Of a stretch of DNA of 64,000 bases, positions 48,225 through 59,775 are shown piece by piece. Where the stretch lies: the NCBI GenBank assembly GCA_900491605.1, contig UESW01003880.1:1158037-1222036 (forward strand), given 5' to 3'. Positions within the stretch are counted from its first letter, which is position 1, and every line of letters starts with the position of its first letter. The notes beneath the pieces are model-generated. The model did no database searches. It saw nothing but the letters and a program-made list of their open reading frames with translations, and was not told where the DNA came from. A program made the position numbers and the translations under genes. The stretch is from Calamus simplicifolius (taxonomy: Eukaryota > Streptophyta > Magnoliopsida > Arecales > Arecaceae).

Positions 48225-48460
48225 TTTTTAATGGTGGCCTGGCCACCGTGGCCAGGCCACCGCCGGCCACCACCGGCGCCGTGGCCGGCGCCTCAGGGGT
48301 GGGGGAAAAACCCCACCCCAACCAATTTTTTTTTATTTTTTTTACGGTAGCCTGGCCACCGTGGCCAAGCCACCACCGGCCACGGCCGGCGCCATGGCCG
48401 GCACCTCAGGGGTAGGGGAAAAACCCCACCCCAACCAAATTTTTTTTTTTTTTTGCCAGG
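48225..48460. repeat. GC-rich direct duplication rich in TGGCCACCG/CGGTGGCCA palindromes
   Basis: A unit of about 110-125 bp occurs twice (48232-48330 and 48345-48440), each with GGCCTGGCCACCGTGGCCA, CACCGGCCAC and GGGGTGGGGGAAAAACCCCA followed by a T run. It forms strong hairpins and lies downstream (minus strand) of the probable 5' UTR exon, in its intron. Confidence 0.8.
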
Positions 48461-48529
48461 CCACCGTCGTGGCCGTGGCCTAAGGAAAACGGAAGGGCGG
48501 GGGAGGGGAGTGGGGAAGAGGGGGCTTAC

Positions 48530-48690
48530 CTCGGTAGAGAGGGGACGTCGCCGGGGGTGGGGGGGGCTGCCGCCGGTGTTCCTAGCGCCGGGGGAGAGGG
48601 CGGGGGGAGCCGGAGGAGGGGACAGCGGCGGAGGAGTAGGGTTAGAAGAAAAAGAAGAAGAGACCGGGGGGGGGGGGCATGACTGAGGTT
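48530..48690 (-). promoter_or_regulatory. Probable 5' UTR exon of the CACTA transposase gene
   Basis: Read on the minus strand this is a CT- and C-rich leader containing TCTAACCCTACTCCTCC and ending CTCTACCGAG before a GTAAGC splice donor. Its place about 1.8 kb upstream of the transposase ATG fits a non-coding first exon. No transcript evidence. Confidence 0.4.
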
Positions 48691-48699
48691 ATATATTAG

Positions 48700-49739
48700 G
48701 GCTTAGTAACACAATTTTGCGTCACTAATCCCTCACTATTTTTTTATAATTTATTTTGAATTAGCAACGCAATTATGCGTCGCTAACCCGTCGCTAATTT
48801 GGCTTTTTTTATTATTTTCTGGAAATTTAGTGACGCAATTATTTGCGTCGCTAATGAGTCGCTAATTTGGCGGCAATGACCGGTGGGAAATTTTTTTTTA
48901 TTTTCCAAGAAAATGCGCTGCTAAAGCGTTGCAATATTTTTATTTCATAATTATATTTCATAAAAAAATTCCTAAAAATAATTACGATGCATCAGGTTAT
49001 GTCGCAATGTTTTATTTTTTTTTTTTTTTATAACATTTATTTTTAAAAAAATATTGCAATGCAATAAATGCATCACAAAATTACAATATTTTTTTTAATT
49101 TTATGGTTTATTGCGTTGCTAATGCGTTGCTATTTAACGGAATTTAATTTTTTAAAACTTTGCGACGCATTGATTTGCGTCGCAATATTTTATTTGATAA
49201 TTATATTTGATAAAATTTATTTTTCTTGAAAATAATTGCGACACATATGGTTGCATCGCAATGTTTTATTTTTAATTTTTTTATAACATTTATTTTTTTA
49301 TAAAATATTACGATGCAACAGATGCGTCGCAAAATTAAAAATTATTTTTTTAAACTTTTCTAGTTTATTGCATCACTAATGAGTCGCTATTTAATATAAT
49401 TTAATTTTTAAAAAGTTACGACGCAATGAGTTGCATCGCAATATTTTTATTTGATAATTATATTTGATAAAAATTATTTTTTCTAAAAATAATTGCGACC
49501 CATATGGTTGCATCGCAATGTTTTATTTTTAATTTTTTTATAACATTTATTTTTAAAAAAATATTGCGACGCAATAAATGTGTCACAAAATTACAAATTA
49601 TTTTTTTTAATTTTCTGGTTTATTGCGTTGCTAATGCATCGCTATTTAACATAATTTAATTTGTTCAAAAAATTTGTGACGCACTGATTTGTATCGCAAT
49701 ATTTTATTTAATAATTATATTAGATAAAAATTATTTTTT
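48700..49739. repeat. Right subterminal repeats, inner block
   Basis: Repeated units with TTGCGTCGCTAAT, AATTGCGACGCA and AT-rich spacers, organised in about 180-bp higher-order copies (for example blocks starting near 49140, 49380 and 49620 share order and spacing). Confidence 0.8.
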
Positions 49740-51478
49740 TGATCGATCCCAATCGGCGACGATCGATCTCGGACCGTTGCGATCGATCCGATCGGCAAAA
49801 ATTTGATGGTTGTGATCGATCGAAGCCATGATCGATCTCGGTCGGCAACGATCGGTCTTGGACCATTGCGATCGATCTGATCGGCAACGATCCGACGGTT
49901 ATGATCGATTGAAGCCATGATCGATCCCAGTCGGCGATGACTGATCTCGGACTGTCGCGATCGATCCGATCGGCAACGATCCGATAGTTGCGATCGATCG
50001 AAGCCATGATCGATTCCGATCGGCGACAACCGATCTCGGACCGTCTCGATCAATCCGATTGGCGACGATCTGACAGTTGCGATCGATCGAAGCCATGATC
50101 GATCCTGGTTGGCAACGATCGATCTCAGACCATCGCGATCAATCCGATCGGCGATGATCCGACGGTTGCGATCGATCAAAGCCATGATCGATCCCGATCG
50201 GCGATGATCGATCTCGGACCGTCGCGATCGATCCGATCGGCGACGATCCAACGGTTGCAATCGATCGAAGCTATGATCGATCCCGGTCAGCGGCGATCAA
50301 TCTCAGACCGTCATGATCGATCCGATCGATGACGATCCGATGGTTGCGATCGATCGAAGCCATGATCGATCTCGGTCGACAACAATCGATCTCGGACCAT
50401 CGCGATCGATCTGATCGGCGATGATTCGACAGTTGGGATCGATCAAAGCCATGATCGATCCCGGTCGGCGGCGATCGATCTCAGACCGTTGCAATCGATC
50501 CGATCAGTGAAAATCCGATGGTTGCGATCGATCGAAGCCATGATCGATCTCGATCGGCGACGACTGATCTCGGACCGTTGCTATTGATCTGATTGGCGAT
50601 GATCCGACGGTTGCGATCGATCAAAGTCATGATCGATCCTGGTCAGGGACGACCGATCTCGTACCGTTGCGATCGATCCGATCGGTGATGATCCGATGGT
50701 TGCAATCGATCGAAGCCATGATCGATCTCGATCGGCGGTGACCAATCTCGGACCGTTGCGATCGATCCGATCGGCGACGATCCGATGGTTGCGATCGATC
50801 GAAGCCATGATCGATCCCGGTTGGTGACGACCGATCTCGGACCGTCGCGATCGATCCGATCAACGACGATCCGACGGTTGCGATCGATCGAAGCCATGAT
50901 CGATCCCGGTCGGCAACGACCGATCTCGGACCATCATGATTGATCTGATCGGCGATGATCCGATGGTTGCGATCGATCAAAGCTATGATTGATCCCGGTT
51001 GGCGACGACCGATCTTGAACTATTGCAATCGATCTGATCGGCGAAAATCTGACGGTTGTGATCGATCGAAGCCATGATCGATCTTGGTCAGTGACGTCCG
51101 ATCTCGGACCATTGCGATCGATCTGATCAGCGACAATCCGATGGTTGCGATCGATCGAAGCCATGATCAATCCCGATCGGCAACGATCCGACGGTTGTGA
51201 TCGATCGAAGCCATGATCGATCCCAGTCGGCGACAACCGATCTCAGACCATCGCGATCGATCTGATCGGCGACAATCCGACGATTGAGATCGATTGCAGC
51301 CATGATCGATCTCGGTCGGTGACCATCGATCTCGGACCGTCGCGATCGATCCGATCGGCGTCGACCCAATGGCTGCGATCGATCGAAGCCATGATCGATC
51401 CCGATCGGCGATGACCGATCTCAGACCGTTGTGATCGATTTGATCAGTGATGATCCGATGGTTGCGATTGATCGAAGC
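49740..51478. repeat. 89-bp GATCGATC minisatellite, about 19 copies
   Basis: Each unit of about 89 bp contains GATCGATC, GATCTCGGACCGT, CGATCGATCCGATCGGCGA, GATCCGATGGTTGCGATCG and AAGCCAT. One unit near 51170 is shortened. The unit is full of overlapping palindromes (CGATCG, GATCGATC). Because 89 is not a multiple of three, frames of 60-180 codons appear in all phases and are not genes. The array sits between two halves of the CACTA right subterminal region. Confidence 0.92.
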
Positions 51479-51479
51479 C

Positions 51480-52080
51480 AGTAGACCAAGACAGTTTCAC
51501 AGGCATAGTGCCGCAGCCCTTCCGCTTCGCTTCTAGATGGTGCTTGGCTGCTCGTCCCGTTTGGGAAACTTTAAAAGGGTGGGGGGGAGCGTGAGTCACG
51601 AAGAGAGCAAGGGGAGAGACACCAAGAGCTCGCCATAGAGGAGGGCTTCTTTTCCTTGTTCCCCAAAAGCCTAATACTAGGGTTTCTCGGGAAACCGATC
51701 CCTCTACCTCCATCTGATCCACGTAAGGGGGCGATGGCGAGCTTTTCCTAGAGTATCCAGAGAGAGATCTTTCCTATTGTCGGCGTGTTTCGTCTTGTTC
51801 GTGTTGCCGCTCCTGAGTGATCGATCAGAGCTAAGGATACTAGGGTTTTGGAATTTGTCTTAGATGCGGTTTCTAAAGGTTTGTTGTCTACCTTTCTAGG
51901 GCTTTTTTTACCCTCCATTTTGGATCATTTCTTTGTTCTTTTTGGCCCTTGTTTATCTGTTTGGATCCAAGTCTTTCTTTAGATGCTAGTCATTTAACTT
52001 TCGTTCTTCTTGTATTTTATCTCGCTCCAGTTCTCATATGATTAGAGTTTAACACACACACACATATATATATATATTAA
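51480..52080. other. Promoter/leader-like sequence inside the CACTA element, possibly captured
   Basis: Non-repetitive sequence unlike the rest of the element. It has TTTAAAAGGG near 51570, two TAGGGTTT motifs (51680 and 51840, like the telo-box of ribosomal and translation genes), a CT-rich leader, and a donor-like ACGTAAGG near 51722. No protein is readable. It may be a captured first exon and intron of a host gene; the source is unknown. Confidence 0.4.
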
Positions 52081-52139
52081 AAAGAATATTCAGATTTCCT
52101 TAAACAATATTTTTATTTCATAATTCTTTTTAATATTTT

Positions 52140-52700
52140 TATAAAATTTATTTTTTAAAAAAATATTGCGACGCAATACTTGCATCGCTAAATAAAAATT
52201 GTTTTTATTTTTTATTATTTTATTGCATCGCTATTGTGTCGCTATTTAACATAATTAATTTTTTAAAAACATTGCAACGCACTGGGTTGCGTTGCAATTT
52301 TTTATTTCATAATTATATTTTATAAAAATTAATTTTATTTAAAATAATTGCGACGCAATTAGTGCATCGCTAAATTAAAAAAATTCTAAATTTCTAGTTT
52401 ATTGCATCGCTAATGCGTCGCTATTTAACATAATTAATTTTTTTAAAATCATTGCGACGCACTGAGTTGCATCACAATAATTTTTTTCATATTTATATTT
52501 TATAAAAACTAATTTTAAAATATTGCGACGCATTACTTGCGTCGCTAAATAAAAAAATTAATTTTTTTTGATTTTCTGGTTTATTGAGTCGCTAATGCGT
52601 CGCTAATTGCGCCGCAATGTTTTGTTGTCGCGGAGGCGTCGCAATGTGGTCGCAATTTAGCGATGCATCATTGCGTCGCTAAATTTGCGTCGCTATTTCA
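52140..52700. repeat. Right subterminal repeats, outer block
   Basis: Repeats of ATTGCGACGCA, TTGCATCGCTAA and TGCGTCGCTATT run to the terminal repeat. The last 200 bases match the start of the second CACTA copy at 63717 in reverse. Confidence 0.85.
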
Positions 52701-52719
52701 GTATTTTCTTGTAGTGATT

Positions 52720-55600
52720 AACATAAAACTACATAATTTAGGATTTACTCTGTGCTACCATAATTGCACTGAATATCAACAACACAGCTAATACTAGATA
52801 GAAGAAGAAAATATCAAGATAGAAGGAGACCGAGAAAGTTAAGAGGAGATGAGGAATGTTGAAGAAAGGGTCAATATACCACAATTCACATGTTTCGAAA
52901 CCAATATGCTTACAACCTTTCTTCTAGTTACATAAATAGATCACCAACAATACTAACTACAGAGAACTTCTTATCAGACTTTAGATCTAACAAAAATGAA
53001 TCCTACTTGAAATATTAAAAATCTGAGTACAGTCATCACGAAATTGCAACTGAACAGTTTTTGACCTTCAAACATTGGTATGTGGCCAAGGTCCAAGAAA
53101 TATTAATGTAGATACCAAAATGACTTTCCAACAAAAACCATGATGATTGAAATTAAATATCTTCGCAAAAAGGTATGTTAAATCTAGCAGACATTCAGAT
53201 CACTACTACATTACCAATTTCTTTGATTTAGGTGGTGCAAGGTTAAAGAAAAGAATAATTCAATTGCTGCACTAGCCAGCATAAAGAATTGCTTTGTCTT
53301 TTATTATTGGACAAAATAAAACTAATAAATTATTTAATTAAGTGAAAACAAGATATTCAATAAAATATTAAAAAAGGAGAGTTTTCTTGACCGTGAGGTC
53401 ATGCATGAGGTGGACTAGAATCCAGTCAACCAGATTTCAACTTAGATTTGGCCAGTCTTCATCATGATGAGGTCCAACATCAATAATTCAAATAATTGGA
53501 GCTGAAAACTGCTTACACAGCTAAAATCATGTAATTTGGAGGCCCCTAGTCTATGAATTGAATGTTCAAAAAACTGGCCATTTAAAATAACATATATAAT
53601 TCATGTTTTTTTTACCACTCAATGCATACCAATCGTGCACATAAATGTTTTATTTCCAAACCTTCCCTTTCATCCACTTCATTAATATTCCATTTATCTC
53701 TTCATCATCTCCTAATTCCTCACATACTGAAGTATAAATGATAAAATCAGTAAATCACCATTGGAAATTTCGATAGCCATCAATACTAATAAGGGTCTAA
53801 AGAGGTTTCACAAAAGATCACTATGTCAGCAGCTAAGTTACATTACAGAATTTGATACAAATGTTGGGTATGGTTACATGTCTAACTGTTGGATACTTTT
53901 AATCTTTAAGAATTTTTTTTTGCACATCCATTCCCAGGCATCATAGTCATACCCCTACTCATTTTTAAGTGCCAGGTGCAAGTACTCTGCTGGAAACTAA
54001 AGGGTCTGGGTAACTCAGGTCAGCAGCAAAGATGAAGTGACAAACAAATCTGCAGATCCAACAATATTATTGTTTAGGCTATTTCATTGCGAAAGAGACA
54101 AAAAGAACCTTGAAATAGTTTATTTTGACATTTACTTGTTCATGAATTAGTATAATTTAAAAATAGGCTCTGTTGGATATGTGTGTGTACTATGATTTAA
54201 TTTTGTGATTATAGCTTCAAAACCTTCAGATGAAACCTTCAATATATATTAGAATATAAAGCAGCATGGATGGAGAATAAGTTATCTAACATTGGATGAA
54301 TCTTTTAATTCTCCTAATAGAGACATGTTGCCAGGGAATAATATCAGCAGACTAATAGAGAATCTTGCTTACTAAAGCTGCGTGACATCACATAAGGTCT
54401 ATAAAACATCAAGTTATCTTAAATTACCTTTGCCTCTAACTGCATGCTGCAATGTACAAGAGATGTTTATAGTACAAAGTGGAGTCATGTATTCATGAAT
54501 TACGTAGAGTTTCATTCTATTCTCTTGAGCAGAGGAGGGTATGATTTTTAAAATTTTACAGCAGAGCATCACTTTCCTAAAAAAAATACATACAACTATA
54601 CAAAAGGTGGATTATACAATGGGATGATTAATATGCACTTATAGAATGTGTTGACCATAATTATGAAAATCAAAACGGATGTCGACCCAGTTGAGGGACC
54701 GAGAAAATGGTTCACTTGTCCAATTCATGGGTCAATGGTCACACATGAATAATTAAAATTTAAAAATGATCTAAAATGGCAATTAAAGATAATTTCCCTA
54801 TATTATTCAGCTAATTTGGTTACGTTAAAATTTAAATGTTTAAAATTAAGTTATTTAAACTATAATAGAATATAATATCCACATTAATACTTGAAATTAA
54901 TCTCAAATTTCTTTAAAAAAATAATACTTGAAATCCTCCAAATTAGTTAGAGAGAGAGAGAGAGAGATTAAAGAAGAGAGAACAGAGGATTTAAGCCAAA
55001 AAGATGAAAAAGCCACCAAAAAGCAACACTGATATTTAAATTTTATTGATTAAAAAGTAACTTTAAAGGGCATGCAAAAATTGATCCAGTTTTACTGGTT
55101 CACACGGGATCAAGAGGTCAATTAAAAAAAAAAAACAATCGGTTTATCCAGTTTTGACTGAGTCAATTATACAACTGATCCAATTAAAGAGCCAGACCAA
55201 TTAGGGGTCTAGTTTACTCCCGTTTTTCAATTTAAAACCATTATCCAAACTTTAGAGAACGTATGTGTTCCTTTTGAATTTTATATCTTTTTTAATAACA
55301 CTCTTATATCTTAAATTAAAAAAATCTTATCTCTCTCTTAACTCTACAATAAACTCTAGATTAGACGGAGTTATTTCTACTAAAGATTTCTATTACATGT
55401 ACGGTTTAAATTAAAGTTTAAATAACTCCTGGCTCATGGCAATCCACTTAAATTTAGTATAGGCACATTTTATTTTAGTATAGATCTTATCATAAAAAAG
55501 CCAAAGATAAGCCGAAAACAAATAGTAATTATGTTTTATATTATTTTATAAATAACATACGAACTTATAAGCCGAATCCCACGTGGACATGGATTTCTTA
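52720..55600. other. AT-rich spacer
   Basis: If the S-acyltransferase gene were complete, its ankyrin exons would be here on the minus strand; none was recognised. A GA run lies at 54948-54967. Otherwise nothing supported. Confidence 0.5.
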
Positions 55601-55609
55601 TTTCAGACA

Positions 55610-55960
55610 CCCAGGCAATGCAATGCAATGCAATGCGGCGTGGGAACCATTGTTCAACAGCTCGTTCCCGTAGGCTTACGATAGTTCGACTGGGAGATGG
55701 AGTACGACGTGGCACGAGGGAATTGGTATTCGAGCGAGGACCAATGCGACGTGCAAAGCGATACCATTGTGGATTCGGACTCCTTAATTTGGTTATTTTA
55801 TTGATTGTTATCCTCACGGAATCGGATCGTTCGACTGGGAGATGGAGTACGACGTACGTGGCACTGAGGGAATTGATATTCGAGCGAAGACCAATGCGAT
55901 ACCATTGTGGATTCGGGCTCCTTTTGGTTATTTGATTGATTGTTATCCTAACTAACGGAT
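55610..55960 (+). repeat. Imperfect tandem duplication of a 110-150 bp block
   Basis: TTCGACTGGGAGATGGAGTA, GGGAATTG.TATTCGAGCGA, ACCAATGCGA, GATACCATTGTGGATTCGG and TTGATTGTTATCCT occur in the same order at about 55683-55812 and 55826-55952. A short ATGCA run (55616-55635) precedes it. No gene recognised. Confidence 0.8.
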
Positions 55961-56224
55961 ATAGCATTAGGGGAAACAACTTCAAATTTGTAACTTACTA
56001 TGGAAATAATTATCGGCTGCTAAAAGTTCTTTCCATACTATGCTATCGGTATTATTACCATATAGCAAAAGGGCCCAGTTTCAAAATTAGGCCAAAAGCC
56101 AAAATAATGGTCTTTCCATTAAATGACATAAACCGATTCTTTTTATTAGCCATCATCTCCATAACTTTCACAACTTCTGGCTCAAGAGTTTTCTTTCGTT
56201 GAATTGAAAGGAAGCGCTGGCGAA

Positions 56225-56325
56225 CATCAAGGAGGGAGAGACGTTTACATGAAATCCTTGTCTCGGTCTCAAGAACATGAAAGAAGGAGAGACGTTTACA
56301 TGCAAACCTTGTCTCGGTCTCAAGT
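56225..56325 (+). repeat. Tandem duplication of a 46-51 bp unit
   Basis: GGAGAGACGTTTACATG and CCTTGTCTCGGTCTCAAG occur twice in a row. The frame across it (from 56204) has no family match and is not called as a gene. Confidence 0.75.
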
Positions 56326-56621
56326 GGCTTATCAAGAAAATCATCAACCGTGTAAGAATATCTCTTCTTCTATTTCAAATAAACTCTTCGATCTTCACCA
56401 GTTGGTTGGTTGGAAGAGATGATGATCTTTTTTTTTTTTCCCTTATCCTTTTTTTTTATCTTTCTCTTTCGAACGATATAGATCAAGGGTAAGTGCTTGA
56501 AGGTTGCGCAAGGAAGCTGGAATGTTCAAACGAAACGGCTATAGAAGAGGCCAAAGAGAGAGAATGGGTGGCAGAGCCAGAGGAAAACGAATGGATGGCA
56601 GAGCCTGATCCTGGGGTTCTT

Positions 56622-57176
56622 TCTTTGCCGACTGGATGGCAGAGCACCTTCGTCACGTCTAAGAGATTGGTCGCCGGGGTTGCATTTGTTTTCCTGAGGT
56701 ATGCGCGTCCTCGCATGTAGGAATTTTCTCCCCTTCTACTTTTCACCATATGTACGGCGTCAGATGTTGGATGCGTTTCCACAGAGGAGAAATGCGTGTG
56801 GGAGTAAGGCGCCTCGCGAATCAACAAAGCATGATTCCAACATCGGTGATATCAAGTCAAAGCATCATGCATCTTGGAGTGCTTGCAACTGCGTCACATG
56901 CCATTTCAACCGGTACTATGTTCATGGTCTACTACAAGCCAAGGTTGGAGATGTCCTTTAGTTTGTCGCCAATTTGCCTTCTTTTTTTTTCCTCCTTTTT
57001 TGGCGAGCTGATATGATTATTATTTGCTCAAACTAATTGTGTCCTTGATGTATTTTTATCAGAACAAGTCAGTTCATCGTGGGGTATCAACAAATACTTG
57101 GAAGCTCTAAGAACGGATTCACAGTTGGGATGAGATTCAAAATGAGATTTGAGGGTGAAGATGTTCCTGAGAAAAG
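56622..57176 (+). pseudogene. Auxin response factor (ARF) fragment, three exons
   Basis: ARFs bind auxin response elements and control auxin-regulated genes in the nucleus. Exon 1 (about 56622-56698) is the end of the B3 DNA-binding domain (TGWQSTFVTSKRLVAGVAFVFL; one extra residue, and V where the family has D). Exon 2 (56785-56943): GEMRVGVRRLANQQSMIP, LGVLATASHAI, MVYYKPR. Exon 3 (57063-57176): TSQFIVG, then GMRFKMRFEGEDVPEKR, the start of the ARF domain. Splice sites are intact, with phases that join. The middle of exon 3 reads YQQILGS where the family has INKYLEA: the other frame gives the family sequence, so a one-base gain and a one-base loss cancel. The first B3 half and everything after the ARF-domain start are missing; a lectin kinase begins 160 bp later. 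Confidence 0.88.
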
Positions 57177-57338
57177 GTGGGTTTCTGTTTTAGACCGGAT
57201 ATAATATAATTGGATTCTTCTAAAAAAAAAAATTTGTTTGCATTTGCACCATCAGTAGCCATGCCTAGACTATAAAACCTATCGGCCTGTGGCATAGAAG
57301 AAATAGAAAGGCTGATATAGCATTATTCGATATCTGCA

Positions 57339-59165
57339 ATGTTTCTAAAGATTGTGCTCTGGCTTCTCCTCCTAAGGTTTGCTGTCTCGAGCGAAGATGG
57401 CTTCATCTTCAACGGATTCATCGGCGCAAACCTAAGTCGAGATGGCGCTACAGTGGTGACTCCCAAAGGACTGTTGAGGCTGACCAATTCCACAGACCAA
57501 TCCAGGGGCCATGTCCTCTCCTTCTCCACCACCTTTGTCTTTGGGATAGTCACCCAATACAATGGCTTCAGTAGCCATGGCTTTGCCTTCTTCATCTCGC
57601 CAACCAATAACCTCTCCACAGCTCTAGGAGTTCAGTATCTGGACCTCTTTAACTCGACCAGCAATGGTGATCCATCCAACCATATAATTGCAGTCGAGTT
57701 CGACACCATACTCAACCCTGAATTCCAAGACATCGATGACAACCATGTTGGAATTGATGTCAATAGATTAACATCCACAATGCCTCCACAGCAGGCTATT
57801 TTAGCGACGGGGACGGTGAATTCAAGAACCTAAGCCTCGTCAGCGGCCAACCCATGCAAGTTTGGGTAGACTACGATGGCATCACTATGCAATTCAACGT
57901 CACTATGTCTCCTCTGAGAACATCAAAGCCTCGTCTGCCGCTCCTGTCTTCAACCATCAATCTTTCGAGCATCATGGTGGATCCCATGTACGCGGGCTTC
58001 AGTGGATCTCAAGGTCTGAGCCGATCATCCCATAATTCTAGGTTGGAGTTTGAAGATTGGTGGAAGAGCCGAGGAGCTCAACCTGTCGAGTCTACCTTCA
58101 CTTCCCCCGCGGGGAAATCTTGGAAAGAAGGCGAACTTCTCGAGAATTTGGTTGCCATCTTCTCTATCTGTGTTGGTTCTAATAGCTGTCGCCATTGCAG
58201 CTTTTATTGTGAAAAGGAAGAGTAAGTTCGCAGAGTTGGTTGAAGATTGGGAGCTTCAATATGGGACACACCGGTTCTCATACAAGGACTTGTTCCAGGC
58301 GACCAACGGATTCACAGAGAAAGGACTTCTTGGCTCTGGAGGCTTCGGCCGGTCTACCGTGGAACATTGCCCACTACCAATATCGAAGTTGCTGTCAAAA
58401 GAGCTTCCCATGAGTCGAGGCAAGGAATAAGAGAGTTCGTGGCCGAGATTGTAAGCATAGGCCAACTCCGGCATCAAATTTGGTGCAACTTTTGGGATAT
58501 TGCCGGCGTCAAGGCGAGCTGCTTTTGGTCTACGAGTTCATGCCTAATGGCAGCCTCGACAAGCTCCTCTTCGACAAGGATGTGTTCATCCTTGACTGGC
58601 GTCAGAGGCTTCGAATCATCAAAGGCGTGGCCTCGGGCCTTCTATATCTACATCGAGGCTGGGACAAGGTGGTGATTCACAGAGATATCAAGGCCAGCAA
58701 TGTGTTGCTCGACAGTGAGCTGAATGGGAGGCTTGGCGACTTTGGCCTTGCCAGATTATATGATCATGGGAAAGATCCTCATACGACCCATGTCGCCGGA
58801 ACCATGGGCTATCTTGCACCAAACTCACGAGAACCGGGAAGGCGACCACCGGCACTGATGTCTTTGCCTTCGGAGCTTTTCTTCTTGAGGTCGCCTGTGG
58901 AAGGAGGCCGCTAGACATGAGAGCACCGGAAGGAGGAGGTGTTGGTGGATTGGGTGGTGGCAAATTGGGCAGAGAGGAGAAATCCTCAAGTCAAGCGATC
59001 GGAGATTGGCAGGAGAATATCAAGCAGAGGAAATGGAATTGGTGTTGAAACTTGGGCTGCTCTGTTGTCACCCCTTGCCTGAGGCAAGGCCGGGGATGCA
59101 GCAGGTGATGCAGATACTGGATGGCCAGCTTCACCTACCAGAGTTTTCGCCCAGCTATCTGAATG
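57339..59165 (+). pseudogene. L-type lectin receptor kinase (LecRK), at least six frameshifts
   Basis: LecRKs are plasma-membrane receptors with an extracellular legume-lectin domain and a cytosolic Ser/Thr kinase, often in immunity or development. Signal peptide MFLKIVLWLLLLRFAVS. Lectin domain about 57400-58060 (FIFNGFIGANLS, FSTTFVFGIV, GFAFFISP, IAVEFDTILNPEF, HVGIDVN, MQVWVDYDG). Transmembrane segment about 58150-58215 (SVLVLIAVAIAAFIV). Kinase 58265-59130: GSGGFG loop, VAVKRA lysine, VIHRDIKASNVLLD catalytic loop (RD type), DFGLAR, and PEARPGMQQVMQ at the end. Shifts: near 57793 (-1), 58034 (+1), 58350 (-1), 58480 (-1), 58822 at the APE motif, and in 58940-59010. Single exon, as in the family. 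A TATAAAA lies at 57272. The tail continues into ankyrin-like sequence. Confidence 0.92.
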
Positions 59166-59179
59166 AAGGTATTACAGAG

Positions 59180-59775
59180 TTCATCACTGATCTTGGGTTA
59201 ATCTCAACCGGATGTGATATCAATGCAAGGACTTCGGCTGGCGAGACTCCTCTAATGATATCTGCAAAGGCTGATCATGCTGCTATTGAAGGCCACTCTG
59301 ATGCATGCAAAGTTTTACTATTACAAGGTGATGCAGATTGCAGTCTCATCAATCATGTAGGAGAGACAGCTTTATCTTTGGCAAGGAAAAGTAGCAGGTC
59401 AAACAAAGTGACAGAGAGCGTGCTGCTTGATCATCTGCTCGGTCTCATGTGCTTGCTGGCGAGAAGCTCTGCAAGCATACACGGAAGGTAGAGGATCTCC
59501 CCACATGAAGACTGTCCGGATGCTTGAATCTGGGGTGTTGACTTGGGGCAAGTCAACCAAGAGGAATGTAGAGTGTAAGGAGGCAACGGCTAGGCCTAGC
59601 TTAAACTTTTGATGAATCGAAGGATGGAAGACGAGGATGGTAAATGGCGATCTTTAGAGTGGTTACAGTAACTGGTAGAGAGATCCATTTTGAGGCCAGC
59701 CATGCTTCTGGTTTGGAGCTCTGGGTTCGTGGTATTAATCTCATTGCAAAGAAGGCTGCTTCCTCAGGGGCTTGA
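59180..59775 (+). pseudogene. C-terminal piece of an ankyrin-repeat protein fused to the LecRK tail
   Basis: In the LecRK frame, directly after LPEFSPSYLNEG, the protein becomes ankyrin-like: GCDINARTSAGETPLMISAK and GDADCSLINHVGETALSLARK, two repeats with the G.TPL signature. In another frame follows GRGSPHMKTVRMLESGVLTWGKSTKRNVECKEA (59488-59575), a tail block known from plant ankyrin proteins. In a third comes FRVVTVTGREIHF, then LELWVRGINLIAKKA, ending in TGA at 59773-59775. So at least two more frameshifts. The normal role of this family is not known to me. The LecRK tail and the ankyrin part share one open frame across the junction near 59168-59190. Confidence 0.75.

Larger units (their letters stand above)
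40673..52716 (-). mobile_element. CACTA (En/Spm) DNA transposon, 12.04 kb
   Basis: Ends CACTACAAGAGAA at 40673 and TTTTCTTGTAGTG at 52716 are inverted repeats of the CACTA type, flanked by the 3-bp duplication ATT (40670-40672 and 52717-52719). Subterminal regions are filled with GCGACGCA and TTGCGTCGC motifs in both orientations. Two minus-strand genes, a TNP2-type transposase and an En/Spm ORF2-type gene, are in the usual order. The transposase is frameshifted, so the element is probably inactive. It sits upstream of exon a of the S-acyltransferase gene. Confidence 0.95.

Noticed and set aside
49715..51369. Many overlapping minus-strand frames rich in DRS, RSI and IDR
   Set aside because: By-products of the 89-bp GATCGATC repeat, readable in all phases.
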